Part shown: in pieces, positions 7,786-15,907 of the stretch
How the letters are laid out: each line of letters begins with the position of its first letter
Position numbering within the stretch: the stretch's first letter is position 1
Translations under genes and position numbers: made by a program
Notes under the pieces: generated by a model
What the model saw: only the letters and a program-made list of their open reading frames with translations
Told to the model about the DNA's origin: nothing
Databases searched by the model: none
Assembly: GCA_035533595.1 (NCBI GenBank)
Contig: DATLTN010000070.1
Span: 1-43,983 of the forward strand
Length of the DNA stretch: 43,983 nucleotides
Reading direction: 5' to 3'
From: Acidimicrobiales bacterium
Lineage (GTDB): Bacteria > Actinomycetota > Acidimicrobiia > Acidimicrobiales > Bog-793

Positions 7786-8463
7786 TCACCGCGCCTCCGC
7801 CGCTTCGCACGGTTCGGGTCCTGGGAGCAGATCACAAGAGGCGAAGCCCTCACGCTCGAGCTGTTCGCCCGCTCCGATCGCGACGGGCGAGGAGAAGCCG
7901 GGGCCGTCCCAGACGAAGGTGTGGAACTCACCGCGCTCGCCGCAGGGATCGACCGCGGCCGGCAGCTCGTCGAGCAGTGCTGCGTCAAAGGCGCGCCCCA
8001 CGAAGCGGGCGTCGAGCTGCGCGGTGTCCACGCAGGTGAGCACGGCCCGCAGCCCCGACGCCAGCATCTCCCGAGCGAGCGCCGGGGTGGGTCGCTGCCA
8101 CAACGGGAAGACGGGCTGGACGCCCGTGCCCGCGAGCTGCGCCTCTCGGTAGGCCCGCACGTCGCGGAGGAAGAGGTCGCCGAAGGCGATGTGCGTGACC
8201 CCGTCGGCGACCGCCGCGGAGACGGCTTCGGCCATGCGGGCTTGGTAGAGCTCGTTCGGGCACGGTGAAGGGATCTCGACGGTAACGAGGGGGAGGCCGA
8301 CGGCGCGAGCCTGCGCCTCGAGGAGCGTGCGCCGGACCGCGTGCATGGCCACCCGCGCCGCTTCCGCGTTCACGGTGCACAGCAGCGCCGTGACGTCGAG
8401 CTCGCCGCCCGCACGAAGGGCAGCCAGTGCGGTGGCGCTGTCCTTCCCGCTGCTCCAGCTCAT
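7786..8463 (-). CDS. Dph6-like ATP pyrophosphatase (diphthine-ammonia ligase family)
   Basis: 225 residues from ATG 8463, with an in-frame TTG at 8487 as alternative. The N-terminus MSWSSGKDSATALAAL is the SGGxDS-type PP-loop of the ATP-binding_4/Dph6 family. EIPSPCPNELYQARM and ITHIAFGDLFLRDVRAYRE match the family core. In archaea and eukaryotes Dph6 amidates diphthine on EF2. Bacteria lack diphthamide, so the substrate here is unknown. The gene lies 35 nt downstream of a RidA gene on the same strand, a partnership that exists as a gene fusion in eukaryotic Dph6. The Cys-containing C-terminus (FASCDLLPGPEPC) is ordinary for the family. Confidence 0.85.
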   Translation of the reverse strand: MSWSSGKDSATALAALRAGGELDVTALLCTVNAEAARVAMHAVRRTLLEAQARAVGLPLVTVEIPSPCPNELYQARMAEAVSAAVADGVTHIAFGDLFLRDVRAYREAQLAGTGVQPVFPLWQRPTPALAREMLASGLRAVLTCVDTAQLDARFVGRAFDAALLDELPAAVDPCGERGEFHTFVWDGPGFSSPVAIGAGEQLEREGFASCDLLPGPEPCEAAEAR

Positions 8464-8498
8464 CCAGGCACGGGCGCGTGCGGTCAACGGTGCGTCGC

Positions 8499-8927
8499 TC
8501 AGCGCGCCGGCGTGCAGTCGACGGCGATGGCCTCGATCTCGACGAGCACCTCGGCGCGGCCGAGCCGGCTGACCACGCAGAGCGTGGCGGCGGGGAACGC
8601 GCCGTCCGGGAAGAGCACGGGCCAGAGCTCCTCGCGGAGCGTGACGAGCTCGGGCATGTGGTCGGCGTTCACCAGGTAGTAGTTCAGCTTCACGACGTTC
8701 CCGAAGTCCATGCCCGCCTCGGCGAGCACGGCACCGATGTTCTCGAAGACGCGCCGCGTCTGCGCCGTGAAGTCGTCGCTCACGATCCGGCCCTCGCTGT
8801 CGCTCGCGGTCTGGCCGGCGACGTAGAGGATGCGGCCCGGCGCCTCGGCGAGGACGCCTGGCGAGTAGGTGCCCCTCGGCGGGCCGAAGCTCGCCGGCCG
8901 CAGCATTGACAGTCCTTCCGCGGGCAT
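8499..8927 (-). CDS. RidA family (YjgF/YER057c/UK114) protein
   Basis: 142 residues from ATG 8927, with GGGAGG just upstream. The frame is open further but that part lacks character. Family hallmarks are YSPGVLAEAPGRILYVAGQT, then TRRVFENIGAVLAEAGMDFG and NVVKLNYYLVN. The PAATLCVVSRLGR segment holds the Arg used for imine hydrolysis in true RidA, followed by VEIEAIAV. RidA deaminates reactive 2-aminoacrylate and related imines made by PLP enzymes. Many paralogs have other substrates. It is directly upstream of the Dph6-like gene and probably in the same transcript. Confidence 0.92.
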   Translation of the reverse strand: MPAEGLSMLRPASFGPPRGTYSPGVLAEAPGRILYVAGQTASDSEGRIVSDDFTAQTRRVFENIGAVLAEAGMDFGNVVKLNYYLVNADHMPELVTLREELWPVLFPDGAFPAATLCVVSRLGRAEVLVEIEAIAVDCTPAR

Positions 8928-9048
8928 CGCGCCTCCCTTGGTCCGTCGGGTACACCGTCGAGTCTCGTCGAGCGCACGGTCGCGGTGGACGTGGCCGCCG
9001 CCTGCCGGCCGATCGCGGCGGGGCCGCCTCAGGTGGTTGCGGCGGCCC

Positions 9049-9531
9049 TCACGCACTCCGCGCGGCGCGCACGATCACGGTCGCGTGCCAACGCTCGACC
9101 GCACCGCAGGTGGGCGCACCCGAAGGCGCCGGCCCACAGGCGGGACGCGCCGCGCTCAGCACGACGGTCCCGGCGCGCACCGCTCGGAAGTTCGTCCCGG
9201 TGCTGCCTCGCCTGAACATCAGCGTCAGCGGAGCGATCTGCAGCACGCCGGCCCTCGAAACGTGGATCGCGCGCCACGGCGCAGCGCTCGGGCTCGGTCC
9301 GCTCAGCACCACCAAGAGCCGCTCGCCGGTCGCCACACAAACGCTCCGGCCGTTCTGTCGGTTGCCGATCGACGCGTCGTATCCGGGGCCACCCCCGCGC
9401 GGCGTGCTGCAGGTGACGGTCGACGCAGACGCTCGCGGCGCCGGGCTCGCGCTGTTCGTGGCCGCTAGGAGACCGCCCGCGATCGCGGCCGCCGCGAGGA
9501 CTGCCACGAGGGCGGCGGTCCTCGTCGTCAT
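9049..9531 (-). CDS. small secreted protein of unknown function
   Basis: 160 residues. An Ala-rich signal peptide (MTTRTAALVAVLAAAAIAGG) is followed by a mature domain with four Cys (TCSTP, SVCVA, RPACG, PTCGAVERW), which could form two disulfides outside the cell. The beta-rich C-terminus (FRAVRAGTVVLSAARP ... RWHATVIVR) loosely resembles the Ig-like fold of chagasin-type inhibitors, but key loops are not recognisable, so I do not assign that family. It is followed on the same strand, upstream, by another secreted protein gene. Confidence 0.65.
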   Translation of the reverse strand: MTTRTAALVAVLAAAAIAGGLLAATNSASPAPRASASTVTCSTPRGGGPGYDASIGNRQNGRSVCVATGERLLVVLSGPSPSAAPWRAIHVSRAGVLQIAPLTLMFRRGSTGTNFRAVRAGTVVLSAARPACGPAPSGAPTCGAVERWHATVIVRAARSA

Positions 9532-9633
9532 CCCCGGACCGCCCCGCCGGCCGCGGTCATCGGCCCGGCGCGCTGCCGCTCGGTCGGCCGGGCGGGGCCG
9601 CGAACCCGTCGGGCGGGGCGCTGCGCCGGCACG

Positions 9634-10344
9634 TCACAGTCGGCTTGCCGCCACTGCCGTCAAGTGTCGCGAGAGCGATCCCGGAAAGGAGGCCCCGATC
9701 GCCGTCAGGGTGAGCGTCTGCTCCTCGTCGCCCCTCACGTAGTCGGTCACCGTCAGCTGGACCTTCAACGTCGTTCCCTGGGAGGTCACCGGGAAGCTCA
9801 TCACGAAGTTGGCGGTCGAGGGTGCGAAGTCCGCGGCGGGGGCCCTCGTCACCGCGACCTTCCCGAGGTGAGTCCCCGCGCCTAGCTGGCCGACGAGTTG
9901 CGACCTCGCCGTCCCGTTCATGAGTGTGGTGAGACAGGACGGCGCCTTCGGGTTGGCGAGGCTCTCGTAGTCCGCCCTCGCCGAGGCCGCCGAGGAGTAC
10001 ACCGACGCCGAGTCCGAGACGGTGAGGAGGCCGTCCGCACTGTTGAAGTCCGGGCTGGTCGCGCTCGGAGGGTTGCTCGTGACCACGCTCGTCGCGACGC
10101 CGAGGCACCGCGCCAGCTGCGACGACCCCGGAAAGGCACCGCCGCCACCGGACGAGGACTTCGAGGAGGTCCAGCCCTTCGGCATGTCCGTGAGGCGAAG
10201 GAGCGCCTTGCCCGCGGTCGCGACGGGGGAGGTGCGGGCGGTCGCGACGGCGCCCGCAGGGCTACTCGCGGCGCCGACAGCGAGGACGAGGGCCACCCCG
10301 CACGCGAGCGCGATGCCTGCCGGGTTTCGTCCGCTTCGCCGCAT
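9634..10344 (-). CDS. secreted protein of unknown function
   Basis: 236 residues from ATG 10344, which has GGGGGGA at good spacing. The frame extends to 10416, but those residues are unlikely to be used. A signal peptide with hydrophobic core GIALACGVALVLAVGAASSP is cleaved near AGA. The mature part has a Ser/Gly linker (SSKSSSGGGG), two Cys (ARCLGVATS and APSCLTTLMN) and alternating beta segments ending FPVTSQGTTLKVQLTVTDYV. The layout (LLRLTDMPKGW near the start, two Cys, a YxSxxxA-type helix) is common among actinobacterial exported proteins of unknown role. It lacks a lipobox. It is divergent from ilvD. Confidence 0.7.
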   Translation of the reverse strand: MRRSGRNPAGIALACGVALVLAVGAASSPAGAVATARTSPVATAGKALLRLTDMPKGWTSSKSSSGGGGAFPGSSQLARCLGVATSVVTSNPPSATSPDFNSADGLLTVSDSASVYSSAASARADYESLANPKAPSCLTTLMNGTARSQLVGQLGAGTHLGKVAVTRAPAADFAPSTANFVMSFPVTSQGTTLKVQLTVTDYVRGDEEQTLTLTAIGASFPGSLSRHLTAVAASRL

Positions 10345-10477
10345 CTCGTTCCCCCCGATTCGTAGACGAAGCCGCGCCGCGCGCTCCGTCGCTCTGATCC
10401 GTCGACCGCCCGGCAACCTCGCGGCCGGGGGTGACCGCAGGCTACGCGCCTTCTAGCGGCACGGCCCCGGGTCGGCC

Positions 10478-10517
10478 GTGCGGTTCCCGGCCGGCCGCCG
10501 CCGGCCGGGAACCGCAC
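10478..10517. repeat. perfect 18-bp inverted repeat, 4-nt loop, upstream of ilvD
   Basis: Arms GTGCGGTTCCCGGCCGGC (10478-10495) and its exact complement (10500-10517), loop CGCC. There is no T-run on either side. It sits between the divergent secreted-protein gene and ilvD, upstream of the predicted ilvD -10 box, so it is probably not in the ilvD mRNA. It could be an operator or a transcription or supercoiling barrier. Confidence 0.8.
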
Positions 10518-10554
10518 GCCGACGCCGGCGGTGCATCCTCGCGGTCGGCGCCCA

Positions 10555-10560
10555 TAGGCT
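10555..10560 (+). promoter_or_regulatory. -10 box for ilvD
   Basis: TAGGCT, 8 nt before the ilvD ATG with no Shine-Dalgarno in between. The -35 element is weak (TGCATC at 10532-10537 with a 17-nt spacer). This predicts a leaderless or nearly leaderless ilvD mRNA. Confidence 0.45.
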
Positions 10561-10568
10561 GAGCCGCT

Positions 10569-12266
10569 ATGAGCACCGAGACCACGCCGCCGGCCAACCT
10601 GAAGATCCGCAGCCACGAGGTCACCGACGGCCCGCGGCGCGCCGCGGCGCGGGCGATGCTGCGCGCCGTCGGGATGCGCGACGAGGACTTCGACAAGCCG
10701 CAGATCGGCATCGCTTCGACCTGGAACGAGGTCACACCCTGCAACCTCTCGCTGGCGCGCCTCGCGCACCGCGCGAAGGACGGGGTGCGCGCCGCGGGCG
10801 GCTTCCCCCTCGAGTTCGGGACGATCACCGTCTCGGACGGCATCTCGATGGGCCACGAGGGGATGCGGGCCTCGCTCGTCAGCCGCGAGGTGATCACCGA
10901 CTCGGTGGAGACCGTGATGCACGCCGAGCGCTTCGACGGCTTCATCGGCCTCGCCGGTTGCGACAAGTCGCTCCCGGCGATGCTGATGGCGGCGGCGCGC
11001 CTCGATCTGCCGATGGTCTTCGTCTACGCGGGGACGATCCTCCCCGGCCACTGGCGCGACCAGACCCTCGACGTGGTGAGCGTCTTCGAGGCGATCGGCG
11101 CGCACGCCGCAGGGCAGATCGACGACGAGACGCTCTACCAGATCGAGCGCAACGCCTGTCCCGGCGAGGGCGCCTGCGCCGGCATGTTCACGGCGAACAC
11201 GATGGCGGCGATCGGCGAGGCGATCGGGATGTCGCTGCCCGCGGGAGCCTCGGCGCCGGCCGTCGACCGCCGTCGCGACGACAACGCCTTCGACTCCGGC
11301 AGGGCCGTGATCGGCCTCCTCGAGAAGGGCATCCGCCCCCGCCAGATCATGACCCGCGCCGCCTTTGAGAACGCGATCGCCGTGACGATGGCGCTCGGCG
11401 GCTCCACCAACGCCGTGCTGCACCTGCTCGCGATCGCCGCCGAGGCCCACGTCGACCTCTCGATCGACGACTTCGCCCGCATCGGGGCGCGCGTCCCGCA
11501 CCTCGCGGACATGAAGCCGCACGGCAAGTTCCACATGGTCGACCTCGACCGCGTCGGTGGCCTCCCCGTGGTCTTGAAGGCGCTCCTCGACGCCGGCCAC
11601 CTGAACGGTGACTGCCTCACCGTCACCGGCTCGACGCTCGGGGAGAACATCGAGCGCCTCGACCCGCCGGCCCCGGACGGGGTCGTCGTCCACCCCCTCG
11701 AGGCGCCGATCCACCGCCGCGGCGGCATCGTCATCCTCCGGGGGTCGCTCGCGCCCGCGGGGGCGGTCGTGAAGATCGCCGGCACCGACCTCATGCGTTT
11801 CGAGGGCACGGCGCGGGTCTTCGACGGGGAGGACGGCGCGATGGACGCGATCCTCGCCGGCTCGGTCGTGCCGGGCACGGTGCTCGTCATCCGCTACGAG
11901 GGGCCGAAGGGGGGCCCGGGGATGCGCGAGATGCTCGCCGTCACCGGGGCGCTCACCGGGGCGGGGCGCGGCGGCGACTGCGCCCTCATCACCGACGGCC
12001 GCTTCTCGGGTGGGACGCGCGGCTTCTGCGTCGGCCACGTCGCCCCCGAGGCGAGCGTCGGTGGCCCGATCGCCTTCGTCGCCGACGGCGACCGCATCGT
12101 GATCGACGCCGAGAACGGCTCGATCGAGCTGCTCGTGGACGAGGCCGAGCTCGACCGGCGCCGAGAGCGCTTCGACCCGCCGCCGCCCCGCTACACCTTC
12201 GGCGTGCTCGCCAAGTACGCCCGCCTCGTCACCGGCGCCGAGCGGGGCGCGATCACCGAGGCCTGA
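10569..12266 (+). CDS. ilvD: dihydroxy-acid dehydratase
   Basis: 565 residues, full length. It dehydrates 2,3-dihydroxy-isovalerate and -methylvalerate to the keto acids in valine and isoleucine synthesis. Iron-sulfur ligands are visible as Cys58 (EVTPCNLSL), Cys131 ([13 protein letters not shown]) and Cys203 ([14 protein letters not shown]). Substrate and Mg2+ regions ([30 protein letters not shown]) are intact, as is the C-terminal [19 protein letters not shown]. It is monocistronic upstream of ilvBNC, which has its own promoter and attenuator. No attenuator is seen before ilvD itself. Confidence 0.98.
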   Translation: MSTETTPPANLKIRSHEVTDGPRRAAARAMLRAVGMRDEDFDKPQIGIASTWNEVTPCNLSLARLAHRAKDGVRAAGGFPLEFGTITVSDGISMGHEGMRASLVSREVITDSVETVMHAERFDGFIGLAGCDKSLPAMLMAAARLDLPMVFVYAGTILPGHWRDQTLDVVSVFEAIGAHAAGQIDDETLYQIERNACPGEGACAGMFTANTMAAIGEAIGMSLPAGASAPAVDRRRDDNAFDSGRAVIGLLEKGIRPRQIMTRAAFENAIAVTMALGGSTNAVLHLLAIAAEAHVDLSIDDFARIGARVPHLADMKPHGKFHMVDLDRVGGLPVVLKALLDAGHLNGDCLTVTGSTLGENIERLDPPAPDGVVVHPLEAPIHRRGGIVILRGSLAPAGAVVKIAGTDLMRFEGTARVFDGEDGAMDAILAGSVVPGTVLVIRYEGPKGGPGMREMLAVTGALTGAGRGGDCALITDGRFSGGTRGFCVGHVAPEASVGGPIAFVADGDRIVIDAENGSIELLVDEAELDRRRERFDPPPPRYTFGVLAKYARLVTGAERGAITEA

Positions 12267-12273
12267 GGACGGC

Positions 12274-12302
12274 TTTACAGTGGCGCGGCGGGCTGGCAAG
12301 AT
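12274..12302 (+). promoter_or_regulatory. promoter of the ilvBNC operon
   Basis: TTTACA (12274-12279), a 17-nt spacer and CAAGAT (12297-12302). The predicted start of transcription is at or beside 12310, which is the GTG of the leader peptide. Confidence 0.6.
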
Positions 12303-12309
12303 CGGGGCC

Positions 12310-12348
12310 GTGACTGTTTCGCCCGCGCACCTGGTAGTCCTTACGTAG
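12310..12348 (+). CDS. ilvBNC leader peptide VTVSPAHLVVLT
   Basis: Thirteen codons including stop: GTG ACT GTT TCG CCC GCG, CAC CTG GTA GTC CTT, ACG TAG. Four successive branched-chain codons (Leu Val Val Leu) precede the last residue, and two of them (GTA, CTT) are codons the neighbouring genes use rarely. It is followed at once by a hairpin and an intrinsic terminator. Stalling of the ribosome on uncharged Leu or Val tRNA would prevent the terminator from forming. The GTG is probably at +1, so the peptide would be translated from a leaderless RNA. Confidence 0.7.
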   Translation: MTVSPAHLVVLT

Positions 12349-12371
12349 CAACGACGGCATCTCCGTCGTTG
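12349..12371 (+). promoter_or_regulatory. pause/antiterminator-region hairpin of the ilvBNC attenuator
   Basis: Perfect 9-bp stem CAACGACGG/CCGTCGTTG with loop CATCT, starting one base after the leader stop codon. Its location between leader peptide and terminator matches the first stem of classical attenuators. Confidence 0.65.
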
Positions 12372-12377
12372 CCCCGC

Positions 12378-12406
12378 GGCCTCCCGAAAGGGAGGTCGTT
12401 TTGTTT
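12378..12406 (+). terminator. intrinsic terminator of the ilvBNC attenuator
   Basis: Stem GGCCTCCC/GGGAGGTC (one G-U pair) closed by a GAAA loop, followed by GTTTTGTTT. It lies 87 nt before the ilvB start, between leader peptide and gene, so it serves as a conditional terminator. Confidence 0.75.
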
Positions 12407-12492
12407 CCCCGGAGCGCCCTCCGGGACGCGGAGCCCGAGACCCAGCCAACCCATCGACCGACACGACGAGGGAACAGGAAGGAGTGGAGCGA

Positions 12493-14217
12493 GTGGAGCT
12501 CACCGGCGCGCAAGCACTCATCAAGAGCCTCGAGCACGAGGGGGTCGAGGTCGTCTTCGGTCTCCCCGGCGGGGCGATCCTGCCCGTCTACGACCCGATC
12601 ATCGACTCTTCGATCCGTCACATCCTCGTCCGCCATGAGCAGGGCGCCGGTCACGCCGCCGAGGGCTACGCGCAGGTGACGGGCCGCCCCGGGGTGGCGA
12701 TGGTCACCTCCGGCCCAGGGGCGACGAACATCGTCACCCCGCTCGCGGATGCCTACATGGACTCGATCCCGCTCGTCGTCATCACCGGCCAGGTGGCGAC
12801 CGCGGCGATCGGCACCGACGCCTTCCAGGAGGTGGACACCACCGGCATCACGATGGGGGTGACCAAGCACAACTGGCTCGTCACCGACGCCGCCGAGATC
12901 CCGAACGTCGTCGCGGAGGCCTTCCACGTCGCGACGAGCGGTCGCCCGGGCCCGGTGCTCATCGACTTCCCGAAGGACGTCGCCAACGCGAAGATGACCT
13001 GGCACTGGCCCGAGCAACTCGACCTCCCCGGCTACCACCCGGTGCGCGAGCCCGAGGCCGCGGCGATCGCCGCCGCCGTCGAGCTGATCACCGCGGCCGA
13101 GCGCCCGGTGCTCTACGTGGGCGGCGGCGTGCTGAAGGCCGACGCCTCGCCGGCGCTCGCCGAGCTCGTCGAGCTCACCGGCATCCCGGTCGTCACGACG
13201 CTGATGGCGCGCGGCGCCTTCCCGGACTCGCACCGCCGCCACCTCGGGATGCCCGGCATGCACGGCAGCTACGCGGCGGTCACCTCCCTGCAGCGCGCCG
13301 ACCTCCTCGTCGCCCTCGGCGCGCGCTTCGACGACCGGGTGACCGGCAAGATCTCCGCCTTCGCGCCCGGGGCCAAGGTGATCCACGTCGACATCGACCG
13401 CGCCGAGCACGGCAAGGTCCGCCGCCCCGACGTGGCCGTGGCCGCCGACTGCCGGCTCGCGATCGAGGCGCTCATCACCGGGATCGCCGCCGCTCACGAC
13501 CGCGGCGCCGGGGAGCGCCTCGGGCCCTGGGTGGCGCAGTGCGAGGCCTGGCGGGAGCGCTTCCCCTTCACCTACGACGCCTCCGGCGAAGCCGGCGTGC
13601 TGAAGCCGCAGTACGTGATCGAGCAGCTGCGCGCCGCCAACGACGACGACACGATCCTCGTCTCCGGCGTCGGCCAGCATCAGATGTGGGCGGCCCAGCA
13701 CTGGCGCTTCGAGCGCCCGCGCAGCTGGGTGAACTCGGGCGGCCTCGGGACGATGGGCTTCGCCGTGCCGGCGGCGATCGGCGCCAAGGTCGGCCGCCCG
13801 GACCGCACGGTGTGGGCGGTGGACGGCGACGGCTGCTTCCAGATGACCGCCCAGGAGCTCGTCACCGCCTCCTCCGAGCGGATCCCGGTGAAGATCGCGA
13901 TCCTCAACAACGCCTATCTCGGCATGGTCCGGCAATGGCAGCACATGTTCTACGAGGAGCGCTACTCCGAGGTCTACCTCTCGCCCGACCTCCCCGACTA
14001 CGTGCGCTGGGCCGAGGCGATGGGCTGCGTCGGGCTGCGGGTCACCGAGCCCGAGGAGGTGGCGCCGGCGATCGACAAGGCGAACTCGATCGACGACCGC
14101 CCGGTGGTGATCGACTTCCGCACCGACTCGATGGAGCAGGTCTTCCCGATGGTCGCCGCCGGCTCCTCGAACGACGACATCATCGTCCACCCGAGCCAGC
14201 GCGAGCTGCCGCGGTGA
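12493..14217 (+). CDS. ilvB: acetolactate synthase large subunit
   Basis: 574 residues from GTG 12493. AAGGAG (12479-12484) lies 8 nt before this codon but overlaps the alternative GTG 12484, so the second start is favoured. A ThDP enzyme, it condenses pyruvate with pyruvate or 2-oxobutyrate as the first common step of BCAA synthesis. The catalytic Glu is in [15 protein letters not shown]. The ThDP/Mg motif runs from [15 protein letters not shown] to ILNN. The FAD-domain segment [12 protein letters not shown] is intact. The stop overlaps the ilvN start (GTGA), so the two subunits are translationally coupled. Confidence 0.97.
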   Translation: MELTGAQALIKSLEHEGVEVVFGLPGGAILPVYDPIIDSSIRHILVRHEQGAGHAAEGYAQVTGRPGVAMVTSGPGATNIVTPLADAYMDSIPLVVITGQVATAAIGTDAFQEVDTTGITMGVTKHNWLVTDAAEIPNVVAEAFHVATSGRPGPVLIDFPKDVANAKMTWHWPEQLDLPGYHPVREPEAAAIAAAVELITAAERPVLYVGGGVLKADASPALAELVELTGIPVVTTLMARGAFPDSHRRHLGMPGMHGSYAAVTSLQRADLLVALGARFDDRVTGKISAFAPGAKVIHVDIDRAEHGKVRRPDVAVAADCRLAIEALITGIAAAHDRGAGERLGPWVAQCEAWRERFPFTYDASGEAGVLKPQYVIEQLRAANDDDTILVSGVGQHQMWAAQHWRFERPRSWVNSGGLGTMGFAVPAAIGAKVGRPDRTVWAVDGDGCFQMTAQELVTASSERIPVKIAILNNAYLGMVRQWQHMFYEERYSEVYLSPDLPDYVRWAEAMGCVGLRVTEPEEVAPAIDKANSIDDRPVVIDFRTDSMEQVFPMVAAGSSNDDIIVHPSQRELPR

Positions 14218-14714
14218 ACGCCGTCGCCACCCACCACCTGCTCACCCTGCGGGTGGAGAACAAGGCGGGGGTCCTCGTGCGGGTCGCGGGCCTGTTCGCG
14301 CGCCGCGGCTACAACATCTTCTCCCTCGCCGTGGCGCCGACCGACGACGAGCGCTTCAGCCGCATCTCGATCGTCGTCGACGTCGAGTCCGCCCCCCTCC
14401 AGCAGGTCCTCGACCAGCTGAACAAGCTGATCCCCGTCGTCGAGATCTCCGAGCTGCACCCCGCCGACGCGCACGAGGCCGAGCTGCTGCTGGCGACGGT
14501 GTCCGTCGAGCGCGCCGCCGTCTCTGACCTCGAGGGCCGCTGCGCGGCGGTCGGGGCGACCATCGCCGAGCGGGGCGAGGGGGCCGTCACGGTGAGCTTC
14601 GCCGCCTCCCCGGAGGCCCTCGACGCCTTCGAGGCCGAGCTCGCCACCTATCCGATCCGCGAGCTCCAACGCACCGGCCGGATCGGTCTTCCTAAGCTGA
14701 CCGCTGCCCGCTGA
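14214..14714 (+). CDS. ilvN: acetolactate synthase small (regulatory) subunit
   Basis: 166 residues from GTG 14214, overlapping the ilvB stop by four bases. The N-terminal ACT domain ([20 protein letters not shown], then [14 protein letters not shown]) binds valine for feedback inhibition of IlvB. The second half is the ACT-like C-terminal domain ([19 protein letters not shown]). Length is normal for the family. ilvC follows 27 nt downstream. Confidence 0.96.
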   Translation: MNAVATHHLLTLRVENKAGVLVRVAGLFARRGYNIFSLAVAPTDDERFSRISIVVDVESAPLQQVLDQLNKLIPVVEISELHPADAHEAELLLATVSVERAAVSDLEGRCAAVGATIAERGEGAVTVSFAASPEALDAFEAELATYPIRELQRTGRIGLPKLTAAR

Positions 14715-14741
14715 CGGGCTATCGAGAGGAGCACCAAGGCA

Positions 14742-15767
14742 ATGCCGACGCTGTATTACTCCGCCGACGCCGATCACGGCCTGATCGCCGACCGAAAGGT
14801 GGCGATCCTCGGCTACGGCTCCCAGGGCCACGCGCACGCGCTGAACCTGCGCGACTCGGGGATCGACGTGCGCGTCGGCCTCCGTCCGGGCTCCTCCTCG
14901 AAGGAGAAGGCCGAGGGTGCCGGGCTGCGCGTGCTCTCCATCGCCGACGCCTCCCGTGAGGCGGACCTCGTGATGATCCTGCTCCCCGACACCGAGCAGG
15001 CCGCCGTCTACGAGGCCGAGATCGCCCCCAACCTGAGTGACGGCGACGCCGTCTTCTTCGCGCACGGCTTCAACATCCGCTACGGGACGATCACGCCCGC
15101 CGCCGGGCTCGACGTCGCGATGGTCGCCCCGAAGGGCCCCGGCCACCTCGTGCGCCGCACCTACACCGAGGGCGGCGGCGTGCCGTCGCTCATCGCGGTC
15201 GAGGCCGACGCCTCCGGCAAGGCGATGGACCTCGCCCTCGCCTACGCCGACGCGATCGGCGCCACCCGCGCCGGCGTGCTCGTCACGACCTTCCGCGAGG
15301 AGACCGAGACCGACCTCTTCGGGGAGCAGGTCGTCCTCTGCGGCGGGCTCACCTCGCTCATCACCGCCGGTTACGAGACCCTCGTCGACGCCGGCTACGA
15401 GCCGGAGTCGGCCTACTTCGAGTGCCTGCACGAGGTGAAGCTGATCGTCGACCTGATGTACGAGCAGGGGATCGCCGGGATGCGCTTCTCGATCTCGGAC
15501 ACCGCTGAGTACGGGGACCTCACCCGCGGGCCGCGGGTGATCAACGACGCGGTCCGCCAGGAGATGCGGCGGATCCTCGACGAGATTCAGGACGGCCGCT
15601 TCGCGGAGGAGTGGATCGCCGAGAACAAGGCCGGGCGCAACCGCTTCAACGCGCTGCGCCAGGCCGCCCAGGTGCACCCGATCGAGAAGGTCGGCGGCGA
15701 GCTGCGTGCGCTGATGCCCTTCATCGCCGGTGGCCGGGAGCGCTTCGAGGACGTCTCGGGGGGCTGA
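14742..15767 (+). CDS. ilvC: ketol-acid reductoisomerase
   Basis: 341 residues, class I (short) form, ATG preceded by GAGAGGAG. It converts acetolactate or acetohydroxybutyrate to dihydroxy acids using NADPH and Mg2+. The Rossmann motif [17 protein letters not shown] is clear. The loop [11 protein letters not shown] carries Arg and several Ser residues that suit NADPH preference. Metal-binding acidic residues are in [16 protein letters not shown]-type segment ([15 protein letters not shown]) and [16 protein letters not shown]. It ends the ilvBNC operon. A strong hairpin follows. Confidence 0.98.
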   Translation: MPTLYYSADADHGLIADRKVAILGYGSQGHAHALNLRDSGIDVRVGLRPGSSSKEKAEGAGLRVLSIADASREADLVMILLPDTEQAAVYEAEIAPNLSDGDAVFFAHGFNIRYGTITPAAGLDVAMVAPKGPGHLVRRTYTEGGGVPSLIAVEADASGKAMDLALAYADAIGATRAGVLVTTFREETETDLFGEQVVLCGGLTSLITAGYETLVDAGYEPESAYFECLHEVKLIVDLMYEQGIAGMRFSISDTAEYGDLTRGPRVINDAVRQEMRRILDEIQDGRFAEEWIAENKAGRNRFNALRQAAQVHPIEKVGGELRALMPFIAGGRERFEDVSGG

Positions 15768-15801
15768 GCGCCGCGGGCGCCCGCGCCCGCACTCGCCCGA
15801 C

Positions 15802-15829
15802 ACGCGGGCCGTCTTCGGGCGGCCCGCGT
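15802..15829 (+). terminator. hairpin after ilvC
   Basis: Perfect 10-bp stem ACGCGGGCCG/CGGCCCGCGT with loop TCTTCGGG, 35 nt after the ilvC stop. There is no T-run, so it is a candidate terminator or mRNA-end stabiliser. Confidence 0.5.
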
Positions 15830-15907
15830 GGCGCGCACGGGCGCGACCGCCGGGGGAGCCCGCAGAGGGGCCGCCACTACGATCGGCACTCGCCGGGGAG
15901 GGCGTTC

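Noticed and set aside
9918-12524. An 868-codon minus-strand frame over ilvD and the ilvB leader.
   Set aside because: It mirrors ilvD in the antisense frame, has no domain or ribosome binding site, and crosses the attenuator.
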